Positions 33,228 through 41,885 of a stretch of 63,860 nt of DNA are shown in pieces; position 1 is the first letter of the stretch; the number at the start of each line of letters is the position of its first letter. Below the pieces are notes generated by a model. The model did no database searches. It had not been told where the DNA came from and worked only from the letters and a program-made list of their open reading frames with translations. This stretch comes from Virgisporangium aurantiacum (lineage in GTDB: Bacteria > Actinomycetota > Actinomycetes > Mycobacteriales > Micromonosporaceae). The translations under genes were made by a program, and so were the position numbers. Location of the stretch: NCBI RefSeq assembly GCF_016863635.1, contig NZ_BOPG01000107.1:1-63860 (forward strand), given 5' to 3'.

Positions 33228-34025
33228 GTGGACGATCTTCTGCCGATCGGCGCGTTCTCGCGTGCCACGTTGATCTCGGCGAACACGTTGCGCGCCTACC
33301 ACGAGTCCGGGTTGCTCGTGCCGGCTGTGGTGAATCTGCGGACGGGTTACCGCGGATACGGCGTCGCCCAACTCGGTGACGCCGCGGTGATCCGGCACCT
33401 GCGTGCGCTGGACGTGCCGTTGGCCGCGATTCGGGAGGTGCTCGCCTCCCGGGACCCGGCGGTGACCCGCCGGGTACTGGTCGAACATCACGAACGGACG
33501 CTGGCCCAGCAGGCGCGGGTGGAGCAGATCCTGCGGGTCACCGGTGATCTGCTCGCCGATCCGGCGGCGGTGACGCCGGCCGTGGTGACCGAGCGGACGA
33601 TGCCGCCCGTTCGGGCCTTCACCATGACCGGCGAGGTCCGCGAAGACCAGTTCGCCGCCTTCCTCGGCGAGGCGTACCCGTTGCTCTACGCCTCCGTCGC
33701 CGAGGCGGGCGCGGTCGCCGCCGGCCCACCCGGGGCATTGTTCCCGGTCGAGTACCACGACGAACCCATGCCCGTCACCGCCTACGTTCCGGCCGAGCGC
33801 GGCACCGCCCGCCTGCCGGGCGGCCGGTTCGCCGTCGCCGAGTTCGTCGGGCCCTACCGGAGCATGTCGGCCGGCTACCGGGCGCTCGGCGGCTGGCTGG
33901 CCGGCACCAACCTCGCCATCGCCGACCGGATCCGGGAGATCTACGTGATCGGGCCCGACGACGAGGTGGCCGAGGACGGCTACCGCACGGAGATCTGCTG
34001 GCCCGTTCGAGTCCCGGAGGACTAA
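33228..34025 (+). CDS. MerR family regulator with GyrI-like effector domain
   Basis: This 265-residue protein has an N-terminal MerR HTH (LPIGAFSRATLISANTLRAY, HESGLLVP), a coiled-coil helix near residues 85-115, and a C-terminal GyrI-like/effector-binding domain (FPVEYHDEPMPVTAYVPAER, FVGPYRSMSAGYRALGGWLA, YVIGPD). This BmrR/TipA-like build senses lipophilic or cationic compounds. I prefer the GTG at 33228 because the 19-bp-spacer promoter starts there. The in-frame TTG five codons upstream lies inside the promoter. Its stop overlaps the next ATG by one base (TAATG), so the two are coupled. Confidence 0.9.
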   Translation: MDDLLPIGAFSRATLISANTLRAYHESGLLVPAVVNLRTGYRGYGVAQLGDAAVIRHLRALDVPLAAIREVLASRDPAVTRRVLVEHHERTLAQQARVEQILRVTGDLLADPAAVTPAVVTERTMPPVRAFTMTGEVREDQFAAFLGEAYPLLYASVAEAGAVAAGPPGALFPVEYHDEPMPVTAYVPAERGTARLPGGRFAVAEFVGPYRSMSAGYRALGGWLAGTNLAIADRIREIYVIGPDDEVAEDGYRTEICWPVRVPED

Positions 34026-34363
34026 TGCTCACCCTCGCCCACATCACGTTCGACTGCACCGACGCCGCGGCACTGGCGGGCTTCTGGTCGCGGGCACTTC
34101 GACACCCCGTCGACGACGGTGCCAACGAGTACTTCGCGACCATCGGCGCCGCGGATCCCGGCCCGACACTCATGTTCCTCAAGGTCGACGAACCCAAGTC
34201 CGCCAAGAACCGTTGCCACCTCGACCTGACCGCCGACGACCGGGCCTCGGAGGTGAAGCGCCTGATCGACCTCGGCGCCACCTACCAGGCCGAACATGAC
34301 GAACACGACCATCGGTGGATCGTTCTTCAGGACCCGTCCGGAAATGAGTTCTGTGTGGCCTGA
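34025..34363 (+). CDS. VOC family glyoxalase-like protein
   Basis: This 112-residue protein has the vicinal-oxygen-chelate fold: LAHITFDCTDAAALAGFWSR, then a beta-rich middle (LMFLKVDEPKSAKNRCHLDL) and the C-terminal VLQDPSGNEFCVA. These small glyoxalase/bleomycin-resistance-type proteins bind or modify small ligands. The start overlaps the merR stop by one base. The pairing suggests a compound-inducible sequestering or detoxifying protein, though the ligand is unknown. Confidence 0.88.
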   Translation: MLTLAHITFDCTDAAALAGFWSRALRHPVDDGANEYFATIGAADPGPTLMFLKVDEPKSAKNRCHLDLTADDRASEVKRLIDLGATYQAEHDEHDHRWIVLQDPSGNEFCVA

Positions 34364-34370
34364 ACCGTCG

Positions 34371-35600
34371 TCAGTGGTACCAGTGGCCGGCGTCGTCGAC
34401 CCGGCGGCAGCCCAGCGCTTGGTACACCGCGTCGACCAGTGACTGGCCACGCTCGTTGACCCCGAGCCCGGTGCCCTGACGGTTCATCGTGTACCCGAAC
34501 GACAGCCGCAGCCCCGGGTCGGCGAAGCCGAGGCTGCCGCCCATGCCCGGGTGCCCGAACGCGGTCTCGGTCAGCAGGAGGCCCTCCCGGTCGGCGACCG
34601 GCAGGTGGCTGTTGTCGATGGTCTTGGTGTAGCCCATCGACCAGCGGGTCGGTACCAGGAGGACCGCGTCCACCGAGGTGGCCGCGACCACCGCGCCCAT
34701 CCGGTACAGCTGGGCGGGACCGACCAGGGTCACCCCGTCCACCGTGCCGCCCAGCGCCAGCGGGCGGTACATGCCGGCCAGTCCGCGCGCCTGGGTGATC
34801 CCGCCGATCGCGCCCATCTCGGCCGCGTGCGCCGCCCGGCTGTCGGACTCGCCCGGCACCAGCATGTAGCCGCCGTTGTTGGCCAGCACCAGACCGGGCA
34901 CCGACGCGGGGTCGGACAGCGCCGCCACGTAGAAACTGGGCACGGCGTCGCCCGGCCCGGCCGGCGCGGCGGGGACCGTCGGCGCGACGCGGGGCTCGTG
35001 CTCCGCCGGCAGGCCGAGCCAGAACTCCAGCCCCAACGGACCGGCCACCTCGTCGGCGAAGAACGTGCCCAGGCTGCGGCCGCTGACCCGGCGCACCACC
35101 TCGCCCACCAGGAAGCCGAACGTCAGCGCGTGGTAGCCGTTGCGGGTACCGGGGCGCCAGAACGGCTCCTCCGCGGCCAGCGCGTCGGCCATGAGCTGCC
35201 AGTCGTAGAAGCACCCCGCCGGCAGCGGCGCGCGGACGGCCGGCAGGCCGGCCTGGTGGCTGAGCAGGTGCCGGACCAGGACCGACTCCTTGCCGTTCTT
35301 GCCGAATTCCGGCCAATAGGTGACGACCGGTGCGTCGAGGTCGAGTTGGCCCCGGGCGGCGAGGATGTGGGCGCACAGCGCGGTGGCGCCCTTCGTCGCC
35401 GACCAGACATGGCCGAGGGTGTCCCGGTCCCAGACCCGACCGGTGGTGGGGTCGGCGGTGCCGCCCCACAGGTCGACGACGGTCTCGCCGTCGACCGTCA
35501 CGCACACCGACGCGCCGACCTCGCCACGCTCGGCGAAGTTGCGCTCGAACTCGTCGCGGACCCCGGCGAAGCGGGGGTCGAAGGTGCCGTCGATCGCCAT
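34371..35600 (-). CDS. Beta-lactamase-fold serine hydrolase (class C/EstB-like esterase)
   Basis: This 409-residue protein contains the S-x-x-K motif (Ser67-Ala-Thr-Lys70 in VWSATKGA), the Tyr of the second motif (NGYHALTFG) and a late HxG-like motif (GHPGMGGSLG). These mark the serine beta-lactamase/D-Ala-D-Ala carboxypeptidase superfamily, in which many members are esterases (EstB). There is no signal peptide from the chosen ATG at 35600, so it is probably cytoplasmic. It is divergent from the LuxR-type ATPase regulator at 35677, a possible controller. It ends seven bases from the convergent VOC gene. Confidence 0.88.
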   Translation of the reverse strand: MAIDGTFDPRFAGVRDEFERNFAERGEVGASVCVTVDGETVVDLWGGTADPTTGRVWDRDTLGHVWSATKGATALCAHILAARGQLDLDAPVVTYWPEFGKNGKESVLVRHLLSHQAGLPAVRAPLPAGCFYDWQLMADALAAEEPFWRPGTRNGYHALTFGFLVGEVVRRVSGRSLGTFFADEVAGPLGLEFWLGLPAEHEPRVAPTVPAAPAGPGDAVPSFYVAALSDPASVPGLVLANNGGYMLVPGESDSRAAHAAEMGAIGGITQARGLAGMYRPLALGGTVDGVTLVGPAQLYRMGAVVAATSVDAVLLVPTRWSMGYTKTIDNSHLPVADREGLLLTETAFGHPGMGGSLGFADPGLRLSFGYTMNRQGTGLGVNERGQSLVDAVYQALGCRRVDDAGHWYH

Positions 35601-35676
35601 ACCCGCGATCGCAGCACCGGCGATCCCGGCGCGACAGTACGAAGTTCCGCACTCATAACATCGGTACCGTGGTCGC

Positions 35677-38466
35677 ATGCCGTTCGCCGGTCGGGCCGCG
35701 GAGCTGTCGCAGGTGCTCGACGCCGTCCTCCCGGTGCCGACCGGTGGGCTGGTCGCGGTCGCCGTGTCCGGGGAGGCGGGCATCGGCCGGTCCCGGCTGC
35801 TGGTCGAGGCCACCGACCGGCTGCGGAGCCGTGGCTGGCGGGTGCTGGCCGTACCGGGAGACCGGCTTCAGCGCCGCATCCCGTACGGCACGCTGGCCGC
35901 CGCGGTGCGGGCGTTGCAGCCCGACAACGCCTACACCGACGGGCTGCGGGCGGAAACGGTCGCCGCCCTGGAGGCCGGCTCCGGTTCGGACTTCGCCCGC
36001 GCGTGCGCCACCACGACGCGCCTGCTCGCCGCGCTGTCGGCGGCGGGACCGCTGGTCGTCGTCGCCGATGACGTCGCCGACCTCGACGAGGACTGCCTGA
36101 CCCTGTTCACCGTGGTGCTGAGCCGGTTGGCCCCGGCACCGCTGGCGGTACTGCTGTCGACGCGTAGCCATCTGGCCGAGCCCAGCCCGGCGGCCGAGGA
36201 ACTGCTCGCCCGGCTGGCCGAGGGGGCCGAACTGGTCCCCCTGGAGCTGGGCGTCCTGACCCCGGAGCAGATCGCCGACGTGGTGACGCCGGCCCTGGGC
36301 GGCCGCCCGGACGACACCCTCGCCGCGCAACTGCACCTGCGCGCGGACGGGAACCCGTTCTTCGCGATCGAGATCGCCCGGTCGCTGGCCGGGTCCGGCC
36401 TGCTCACCCGGGCCGGCGACGCGGTGCGCCTGGACGTGCCGCCCGACCGGATCCGGCTCGACCGCCGCGACGCGGTGCTGCGCCGGGTCGTCCCGCTCGG
36501 GCCCGCCTGCCGCGAGGTCGCCCGCGCGCTCGCGGTGCTGCGCACCGTCGACCTGGCGCGCATCGGGCTGGTCGCGCAGGTCGCGGACCTGCCCGAGCCG
36601 GCCGTGGCGGCGGCCTTCGACGAACTCGTCCGGGCGGGCGTGGCGGTCGCCTCTCCCGGCGACAACCCAACCGTTGCGGTGCGGGACGAGCAGCGACGCT
36701 ACCGGTTCGCGCATCCGATCGTCGCCGAGGCGTTGTACGACGACATCGGGCCGGCCCAGCGGCGGCAGCTGCACGGGCGGGCGGCCCGGCCCCTGGCCGC
36801 CGCACGCTCGCGCGGCGAACCGGTCGACCTGCTCGATCTGGCCCGGCACGTGTCCGAGTCGGCGGAGCCCGCAGACGCGGACGCGGTGATGGTGCTGGCC
36901 GACGCCGCCCGATCGGCCCTCGGCAGCGCCCCGGAGACGGCCGCCGGCCTGTGCGAGCGCGCCCTCTCCCTCCTCGGCCCCGACGGGGAGGGCGCCGCCG
37001 GGCTGCTCTCGCTGCGCTGCCGGGCGCTGGCCCGGGCGTCCCGGCCGGCCGAGGCGGCGGCGTGCGGCCGGGAGGCGCTCGGCCTGCTGCCGCCCGGCCC
37101 GGAGCGCTACCGCACCGGGACCGCCGTGATCAGCAGCCTGTTCCTCCTCGACCGCATCGGGGAGGTCATCGAGGTGGCCGACGCGCTGGTCGCCACCGGT
37201 GACCCACCGGCGGCCCTGCTGGCGCAGCGGGCGGTGATGCTGGCCTTCGCCGGCCGGTTGGACGAGGCGGCCGAGCAGGGTGCCCTCGCCGAGTCGGCCG
37301 TCACCGCGTCACCGGCCGAAGACGTGGTGGTCTGTGGGCAGCTCGCCATGCTGACCTCGATGCTCGGCCGGCACGAGCGGACCGTCGCACTGGGCGACCG
37401 GGCGGTGCGGGCCAGTGGCGGATCCGCGACGCTGCGGCTGCAGGCGTTGGCCGTGTCCGCGTCCACCGAGGCCCTGGCCGGCCTGGTGACGGTGGCGTCC
37501 GGTCGGCTCCGCGAGGCCACCGACCTCGTCGACGGCGGAGCCACCCAGCTGTTCCCGGGCGAGCTGGCCCTGACCCGGGTGGTTCTGGACTGGCTGGGTG
37601 GGCGGTGGGACCAGGCGCTGGAGAGCGTGCGCCCCGTCGGTGCCGAGTTGGCCGTGCGGCGGGAGGCGACGCTCGCCGGCGCGCTGGCCGCCGTCGAGTT
37701 GGAGATGCGGACGTGGCGAGGTGAGCTGACCCTCGCCGCGGCCCTGGCCGACCGCTCGGTGCCGCGGGTGCTCAACCTGGCCGGCCTGTACATCTGGGCG
37801 CTGGCCGGCTACCGGGCGGCGGCCGGCGACCCCGGCGGCGCCGCCACCGTCCTGCGCGCCGAGCTGGACCGGGCCGGCGACACGCCGTACGGCTGCCTGC
37901 TGCTGTCCCGGCTGATCGAACTGGAACCGGCCGGCGAGGACATCGACGGGCTGGTCAAGGACCTGGTTCGGATGGCGGCCACGAGCGTGTCGCCGTGGTC
38001 GCTGACCGTCGTGCACCGCACCGTGGGCGGCGTACGCGCCGACCCCCAGGCGTTGCGGGAGGCGGTGACCGGCGCGCGGGCCGGCGGGCTCACCTTCGAA
38101 TGCGCGCGGGCCCAGCTGCTGCTCGGCGAGCACGACGAGGGCGACGGGGCCGCGCTGGTCGACGCGTACCGCACCTTCGGCCGGCTGGGCGCGCACGGCC
38201 TGCGGCGACGGGCCGGCCGTCGACTGCAGGAGCTGGGCATCAAGGTGCCACGCGCCCGGCGGGGCGGCGACGGGCTGCTGACGGAGTCGGAGGAACGGGT
38301 CGCCCGGCTGGTGCAGCAGGGCATGCGCAACCGCGAGATCGCCGCCGCCCTGCACTACAGCCCGCGCAGCGTCGAGGTGTACCTGACGCGGATCTACGCG
38401 AAGCTGCGGGTCGCGTCCCGCCTGGAACTGGCGCGGGTCCTCGACGCCATGGACCGCTCCCCTTAG
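35677..38466 (+). CDS. LuxR family ATPase regulator with altered Walker A motif
   Basis: This 929-residue LAL-type regulator has an N-terminal ATPase domain (MPFAGRAAELSQVLDAV). Its P-loop reads SGEAGIGRSRL: Arg (codon CGG) replaces the usual Lys. Walker B is VVVADDVADLDED. A long helical repeat region precedes the C-terminal LuxR HTH (LTESEERVARLVQQGMRNRE, IAAALHYSPRSVEVYLTRIY). ATP binding or hydrolysis may be weakened. A TACCGT box (35665-35670) puts the start of transcription at the ATG, suggesting a leaderless mRNA. It is divergent from the EstB-like hydrolase and upstream of the molybdopterin oxidoreductase. Confidence 0.9.
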   Translation: MPFAGRAAELSQVLDAVLPVPTGGLVAVAVSGEAGIGRSRLLVEATDRLRSRGWRVLAVPGDRLQRRIPYGTLAAAVRALQPDNAYTDGLRAETVAALEAGSGSDFARACATTTRLLAALSAAGPLVVVADDVADLDEDCLTLFTVVLSRLAPAPLAVLLSTRSHLAEPSPAAEELLARLAEGAELVPLELGVLTPEQIADVVTPALGGRPDDTLAAQLHLRADGNPFFAIEIARSLAGSGLLTRAGDAVRLDVPPDRIRLDRRDAVLRRVVPLGPACREVARALAVLRTVDLARIGLVAQVADLPEPAVAAAFDELVRAGVAVASPGDNPTVAVRDEQRRYRFAHPIVAEALYDDIGPAQRRQLHGRAARPLAAARSRGEPVDLLDLARHVSESAEPADADAVMVLADAARSALGSAPETAAGLCERALSLLGPDGEGAAGLLSLRCRALARASRPAEAAACGREALGLLPPGPERYRTGTAVISSLFLLDRIGEVIEVADALVATGDPPAALLAQRAVMLAFAGRLDEAAEQGALAESAVTASPAEDVVVCGQLAMLTSMLGRHERTVALGDRAVRASGGSATLRLQALAVSASTEALAGLVTVASGRLREATDLVDGGATQLFPGELALTRVVLDWLGGRWDQALESVRPVGAELAVRREATLAGALAAVELEMRTWRGELTLAAALADRSVPRVLNLAGLYIWALAGYRAAAGDPGGAATVLRAELDRAGDTPYGCLLLSRLIELEPAGEDIDGLVKDLVRMAATSVSPWSLTVVHRTVGGVRADPQALREAVTGARAGGLTFECARAQLLLGEHDEGDGAALVDAYRTFGRLGAHGLRRRAGRRLQELGIKVPRARRGGDGLLTESEERVARLVQQGMRNREIAAALHYSPRSVEVYLTRIYAKLRVASRLELARVLDAMDRSP

Positions 38467-38521
38467 CTGTTGTGGTTCCCATACTGCCGGCACCGGGTGG
38501 CCACCGGTTGCATGGAGGCCG

Positions 38522-40639
38522 ATGGAACGCACCGCCTACACCACGTGCCCGCTCTGCGAGGCGACCTGCGGGCTGGAGCTGACCATGCTCGACGGGCGGA
38601 TCACCGGCGTGCGCGGAGACCGCGACGACGTGCTCAGCCGCGGCTTCGTCTGCCCGAAGGGTGCGGCGCTGGGCGGCCTGGACGCCGACCCCGACCGGGT
38701 GCGGACGCCGCGGGTGCGGCGCGACGGCAAGCTCGTGCCGGCCACCTGGGACGAGGCGTTCGCCGCCGTCGACGAGGGCCTTGGCCGGGTCATCGCGGCA
38801 CACGGCCGGGACGCGGTCGCGCTGTACCTGGGCAACCCGACCGTGCACACCCTCGCCGGGAACCTGTTCGCCGCGCCGCTTCGCAAAGCGATCGGTTCCC
38901 GCAACATCTTCACGGCGTCCACCGTGGACCAGATGCCCAAACACGTATCGTGCGGCCATCTGTTCGGCAACCCGCTCGCGGTGCCGGTGCCCGACGTGGA
39001 CCGCACCGACTTCCTGCTGGTGCTCGGCGCCGACCCGATGTCGTCCAACGGTTCGCTGTGGACGGTGCCGGACCTGCCCGGCCGGCTGGCGGCGCTACGC
39101 GCGCGGGGTGGCCGGCTGGTCGTGGTCGACCCGCGCCGCAGCCGGACGGCCCGGGTCGCCGACCGGCACCTGCCGATCCGTCCCGGCACCGACGCGTTCC
39201 TGCTGCTCGGCATGGTGCACGAGCTGTTCGCCCGGGACCTGGTGACCCCGGGCGCCCTGGAGCCGCATCTGACCGGCGTCGCGGCGGTGCGCGACCTGGT
39301 GGCCCGGTTCTCCCCCGACGTGGTGGCGCCCGCCTGCGGGGTGGACCCGACCGCGATCCGGGACCTGGCCGCCGACCTGGCCGCCGCACCCAGGGCCGCC
39401 GTGTACGGCCGCATCGGCACGACCACGGTGCCGCACGGAACCGTCACCAGTTGGCTGGTGGACGTGCTCAACGTGCTCACCGGCAACCTGGACCGGCCGG
39501 GTGGCGCGATGTTCGCCCTGCCCGCCCACAGCCGCCGGGGCACCGGGACCGGCGCCGGCTTCCGCACCGGCCGCTGGCACAGCCGGGTGCGCGGGCTGCC
39601 CGAGGTCCTCGGTGAACTGCCAGCGGTGACGCTGGCCGACGAGATCCTGACGCCCGGCGAGGGCCAGGTGCGCGCGCTGCTGACCGTTGCCGGCAACCCG
39701 GTGCTGTCGCTGCCCAACTCGGCCCGGCTGGACGGCGCGATCGCGGGGCTGGACTTCATGGTGTGCGTCGACCCGTACGTCAACGCGACCACCCGACATG
39801 CCCATGTACTGCTGCCACCGCCACCGCCCAGCCAGCAGGCCCACTACGACATGGCCTTCTACCATTTCGCGGTGCGCAACGTCGCCCGCTTCTCGCCACC
39901 GGTGGTGCCGCTGCCCCCGGACGCCCTAGACGAGTGCGACATCCTGCTGCGCCTGATCGCGATCCTCACCGGCGCCGGTCCCGACGTGGCCACGGACGGC
40001 GCGGCGCAGGCTCGCGGCATCCTGGACGCGCGCCTGCGCGCCGGCCCGTACGGACTGTCGCTGGACCGGCTCCTCGCCGAGCCGCACGGGGTGGACCTCG
40101 GACCGCTGGAGCCGCGGGTGCCGGAGATCCTGCGTACCCCGTCGGGCCGGATCGAACTGTGCCCCGAGCCGATCGCCGCCGAGGTGTCCAGGTTGGACCC
40201 GCGTCCGCCGGAGCCGGACACGTTCGTCGTCGTCGGGCGGCGGCACCTGCGTACCAACAACTCGTGGATGCACAACGTCCCGGCGTTGGTGAAGGGCCGT
40301 CCGCTGTGCACAGTGGTGGTCAACCGGGGCGACGCGGACCGGCTGGGCCTGGTGGCCGGCGGCCGGGCCCGGGTGACGTCGCGGGTCGGCGAGGTCGAGC
40401 TCACCGTGGAGGTCACCGACGACATCGCACCAGGCGTGGTGAGCATCCCGCACGGCTTCGGGCACGACCTGCCCGGCGTGGAGATGTCCGTCGCCCGGCA
40501 CCTGCCCGGTGGCGTGAACACCAACCTGCTCACCGACGACCTGGCGATCGATCCGCTGTCCGGCAACGCGGTTCTGAACGGCATCCCCGTGTCGCTGCGT
40601 GGCCGGGACGGTGGGGATCGAACCGCTCAGGTGTCGTAG
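38522..40639 (+). CDS. Molybdopterin-dependent oxidoreductase with N-terminal [4Fe-4S] cluster
   Basis: This 705-residue protein belongs to the MopB superfamily (formate dehydrogenase H/assimilatory nitrate reductase-like). The N-terminal cluster ligands are Cys9, Cys12, Cys16 and Cys44 (TCPLCEATCG, FVCPKG). The central Mo-bis-MGD domains include LVLGADPMSSNGSLW and VVDPRRSRTARVAD, and the C-terminal dinucleotide-binding domain includes RRHLRTNNSWMHNVPALVKG. No Tat signal is present, so it is cytoplasmic. The reaction is unclear, since the residue at the Mo position (around PKHVSCGHL) is not diagnostic to me. A GGAGG lies before the ATG. No partner subunits or cofactor genes adjoin it. Confidence 0.9.
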   Translation: MERTAYTTCPLCEATCGLELTMLDGRITGVRGDRDDVLSRGFVCPKGAALGGLDADPDRVRTPRVRRDGKLVPATWDEAFAAVDEGLGRVIAAHGRDAVALYLGNPTVHTLAGNLFAAPLRKAIGSRNIFTASTVDQMPKHVSCGHLFGNPLAVPVPDVDRTDFLLVLGADPMSSNGSLWTVPDLPGRLAALRARGGRLVVVDPRRSRTARVADRHLPIRPGTDAFLLLGMVHELFARDLVTPGALEPHLTGVAAVRDLVARFSPDVVAPACGVDPTAIRDLAADLAAAPRAAVYGRIGTTTVPHGTVTSWLVDVLNVLTGNLDRPGGAMFALPAHSRRGTGTGAGFRTGRWHSRVRGLPEVLGELPAVTLADEILTPGEGQVRALLTVAGNPVLSLPNSARLDGAIAGLDFMVCVDPYVNATTRHAHVLLPPPPPSQQAHYDMAFYHFAVRNVARFSPPVVPLPPDALDECDILLRLIAILTGAGPDVATDGAAQARGILDARLRAGPYGLSLDRLLAEPHGVDLGPLEPRVPEILRTPSGRIELCPEPIAAEVSRLDPRPPEPDTFVVVGRRHLRTNNSWMHNVPALVKGRPLCTVVVNRGDADRLGLVAGGRARVTSRVGEVELTVEVTDDIAPGVVSIPHGFGHDLPGVEMSVARHLPGGVNTNLLTDDLAIDPLSGNAVLNGIPVSLRGRDGGDRTAQVS

Positions 40640-41079
40640 TCGCCGCTGTCCCAGGGCTCGGTGAACGCCATGTAGTCGCCGGGCTCGATGGTGACCCACC
40701 ACCGGTCGTCATCATCGTCCGGCGCCCGCGGGATGAGACCGATGGTCGTGCCGAACCGCTCGACCGCGAACGGCTCGATCTCGATGCGCGTGAACGTGAC
40801 GTCGCCGAGCTCCCGCAGCCTGCCGTCGTACGCCGCCTTGGCCGCGGCACGGTCCATCGTCTCCCGCGGCCCGAACGCGTCGATCTTCGCCTCGAGGAAA
40901 CAGCCGTCGGCGTCGAACAGGAACAGGGCGACGAACTCCTGGCCGTCGTTGCCCTCATGGGTGCCCGGATCGAACGGCCGGGTCAGGAAGAACTGCCTTC
41001 CGTCGGCCGTGCGCCCGACATGCTCGGCGTGGTAGTCGTCGTGGTCGATGGCAAGCCGTCTCGGCGGTCCACTACTCAT
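40627..41079 (-). CDS. Conserved hypothetical protein
   Basis: This 150-residue soluble acidic protein starts MSSGPPRRLAIDHDDYHAEH and continues VGRTADGRQFFLTRPF, EFVALFLFDADGCFLEAKID and FGTTIGLIPRAPDDDDDRWW. Similar proteins occur singly in actinomycetes without known function. GGAGG precedes the ATG. Its 3' end overlaps the convergent molybdopterin gene by 13 bp. Confidence 0.8.
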   Translation of the reverse strand: MSSGPPRRLAIDHDDYHAEHVGRTADGRQFFLTRPFDPGTHEGNDGQEFVALFLFDADGCFLEAKIDAFGPRETMDRAAAKAAYDGRLRELGDVTFTRIEIEPFAVERFGTTIGLIPRAPDDDDDRWWVTIEPGDYMAFTEPWDSGDYDT

Positions 41080-41135
41080 CGGACCATCCTCCGGGTCGCA
41101 CCGGACTCACCGGATAGCGGCCTAGACTCGGCCGG

Positions 41136-41885
41136 GTGCGGGCAGATGGACCGGTAGCGGTCGTGACCGGCGCCGGTTCCGGAATCGGCCGACGGGTCAG
41201 CATCGATCTGCTCGGCGCCGGTTACCGGGTGGTGCTCGCGGGCCGCCGGGCGTCCACATTGGACGAGACCGCGGCGGCCGCGCCGGAGGCCACCCTGGTG
41301 GTTCCCACCGACGTGACCGACCCGACCGCCGTGACCGACCTGTTCGCCCAGGCCCGCGACCGCTTCGGCCGGGTCGACCTGCTGTTCAACAACGCCGGCA
41401 CGTCGGGAGCGCCGGGCCCGATCGAGGACGTGCCGATCGAGCAGTGGCGCACGGTGGTCGACACCAACCTCACCGGTGCCTTCCTCTGCGCCCAGGAGGC
41501 GTTCCGCACGATGCGTGGCCAGTCGCCGCAGGGCGGCCGCATCATCAACAACGGCTCGATCTCGGCGCACGTCCCGCGCCCGTACATGATCGCGTACACG
41601 GCGACCAAGCATGCCGTCACCGGGCTGACCAAGGCGATCGCTCTGGAGGGCCGGCCGTACCGGATCGCCTGCGGCCAGATCGACATCGGCAATGCCGCCA
41701 GCGACATGACCGCGGCGATGAGTCAGGGAGTGCCGCAGGCGGACGGCCAGGTGGCGCCGGAACCGACGATGGACGTGAGGCACGCGTCGAACGCGGTGCT
41801 TCACATGGCGAGCCTGCCGCTGGAAGCCAACGTGCTGTTCCTGACCGTGATGGCCACGACGATGCCCTACGTCGGCCGCGGCTGA
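41136..41885 (+). CDS. Short-chain dehydrogenase/reductase (SDR)
   Basis: This 249-residue classical SDR has the cofactor motif VVTGAGSGIGRRVS, the Arg-Arg after beta-2 (LAGRRAST) favouring NADP, the LFNNAGTSG motif, and the catalytic Ser in NNGSISAHV with Tyr-x-x-x-Lys in IAYTATKHAV. The substrate is unknown. A TAGACT box (41123-41128) ends eight bases before the GTG at 41136, so transcription probably begins at the start codon (leaderless). The gene overlaps the convergent SARP-type regulator by 19 bp at its 3' end. Confidence 0.9.
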   Translation: MRADGPVAVVTGAGSGIGRRVSIDLLGAGYRVVLAGRRASTLDETAAAAPEATLVVPTDVTDPTAVTDLFAQARDRFGRVDLLFNNAGTSGAPGPIEDVPIEQWRTVVDTNLTGAFLCAQEAFRTMRGQSPQGGRIINNGSISAHVPRPYMIAYTATKHAVTGLTKAIALEGRPYRIACGQIDIGNAASDMTAAMSQGVPQADGQVAPEPTMDVRHASNAVLHMASLPLEANVLFLTVMATTMPYVGRG

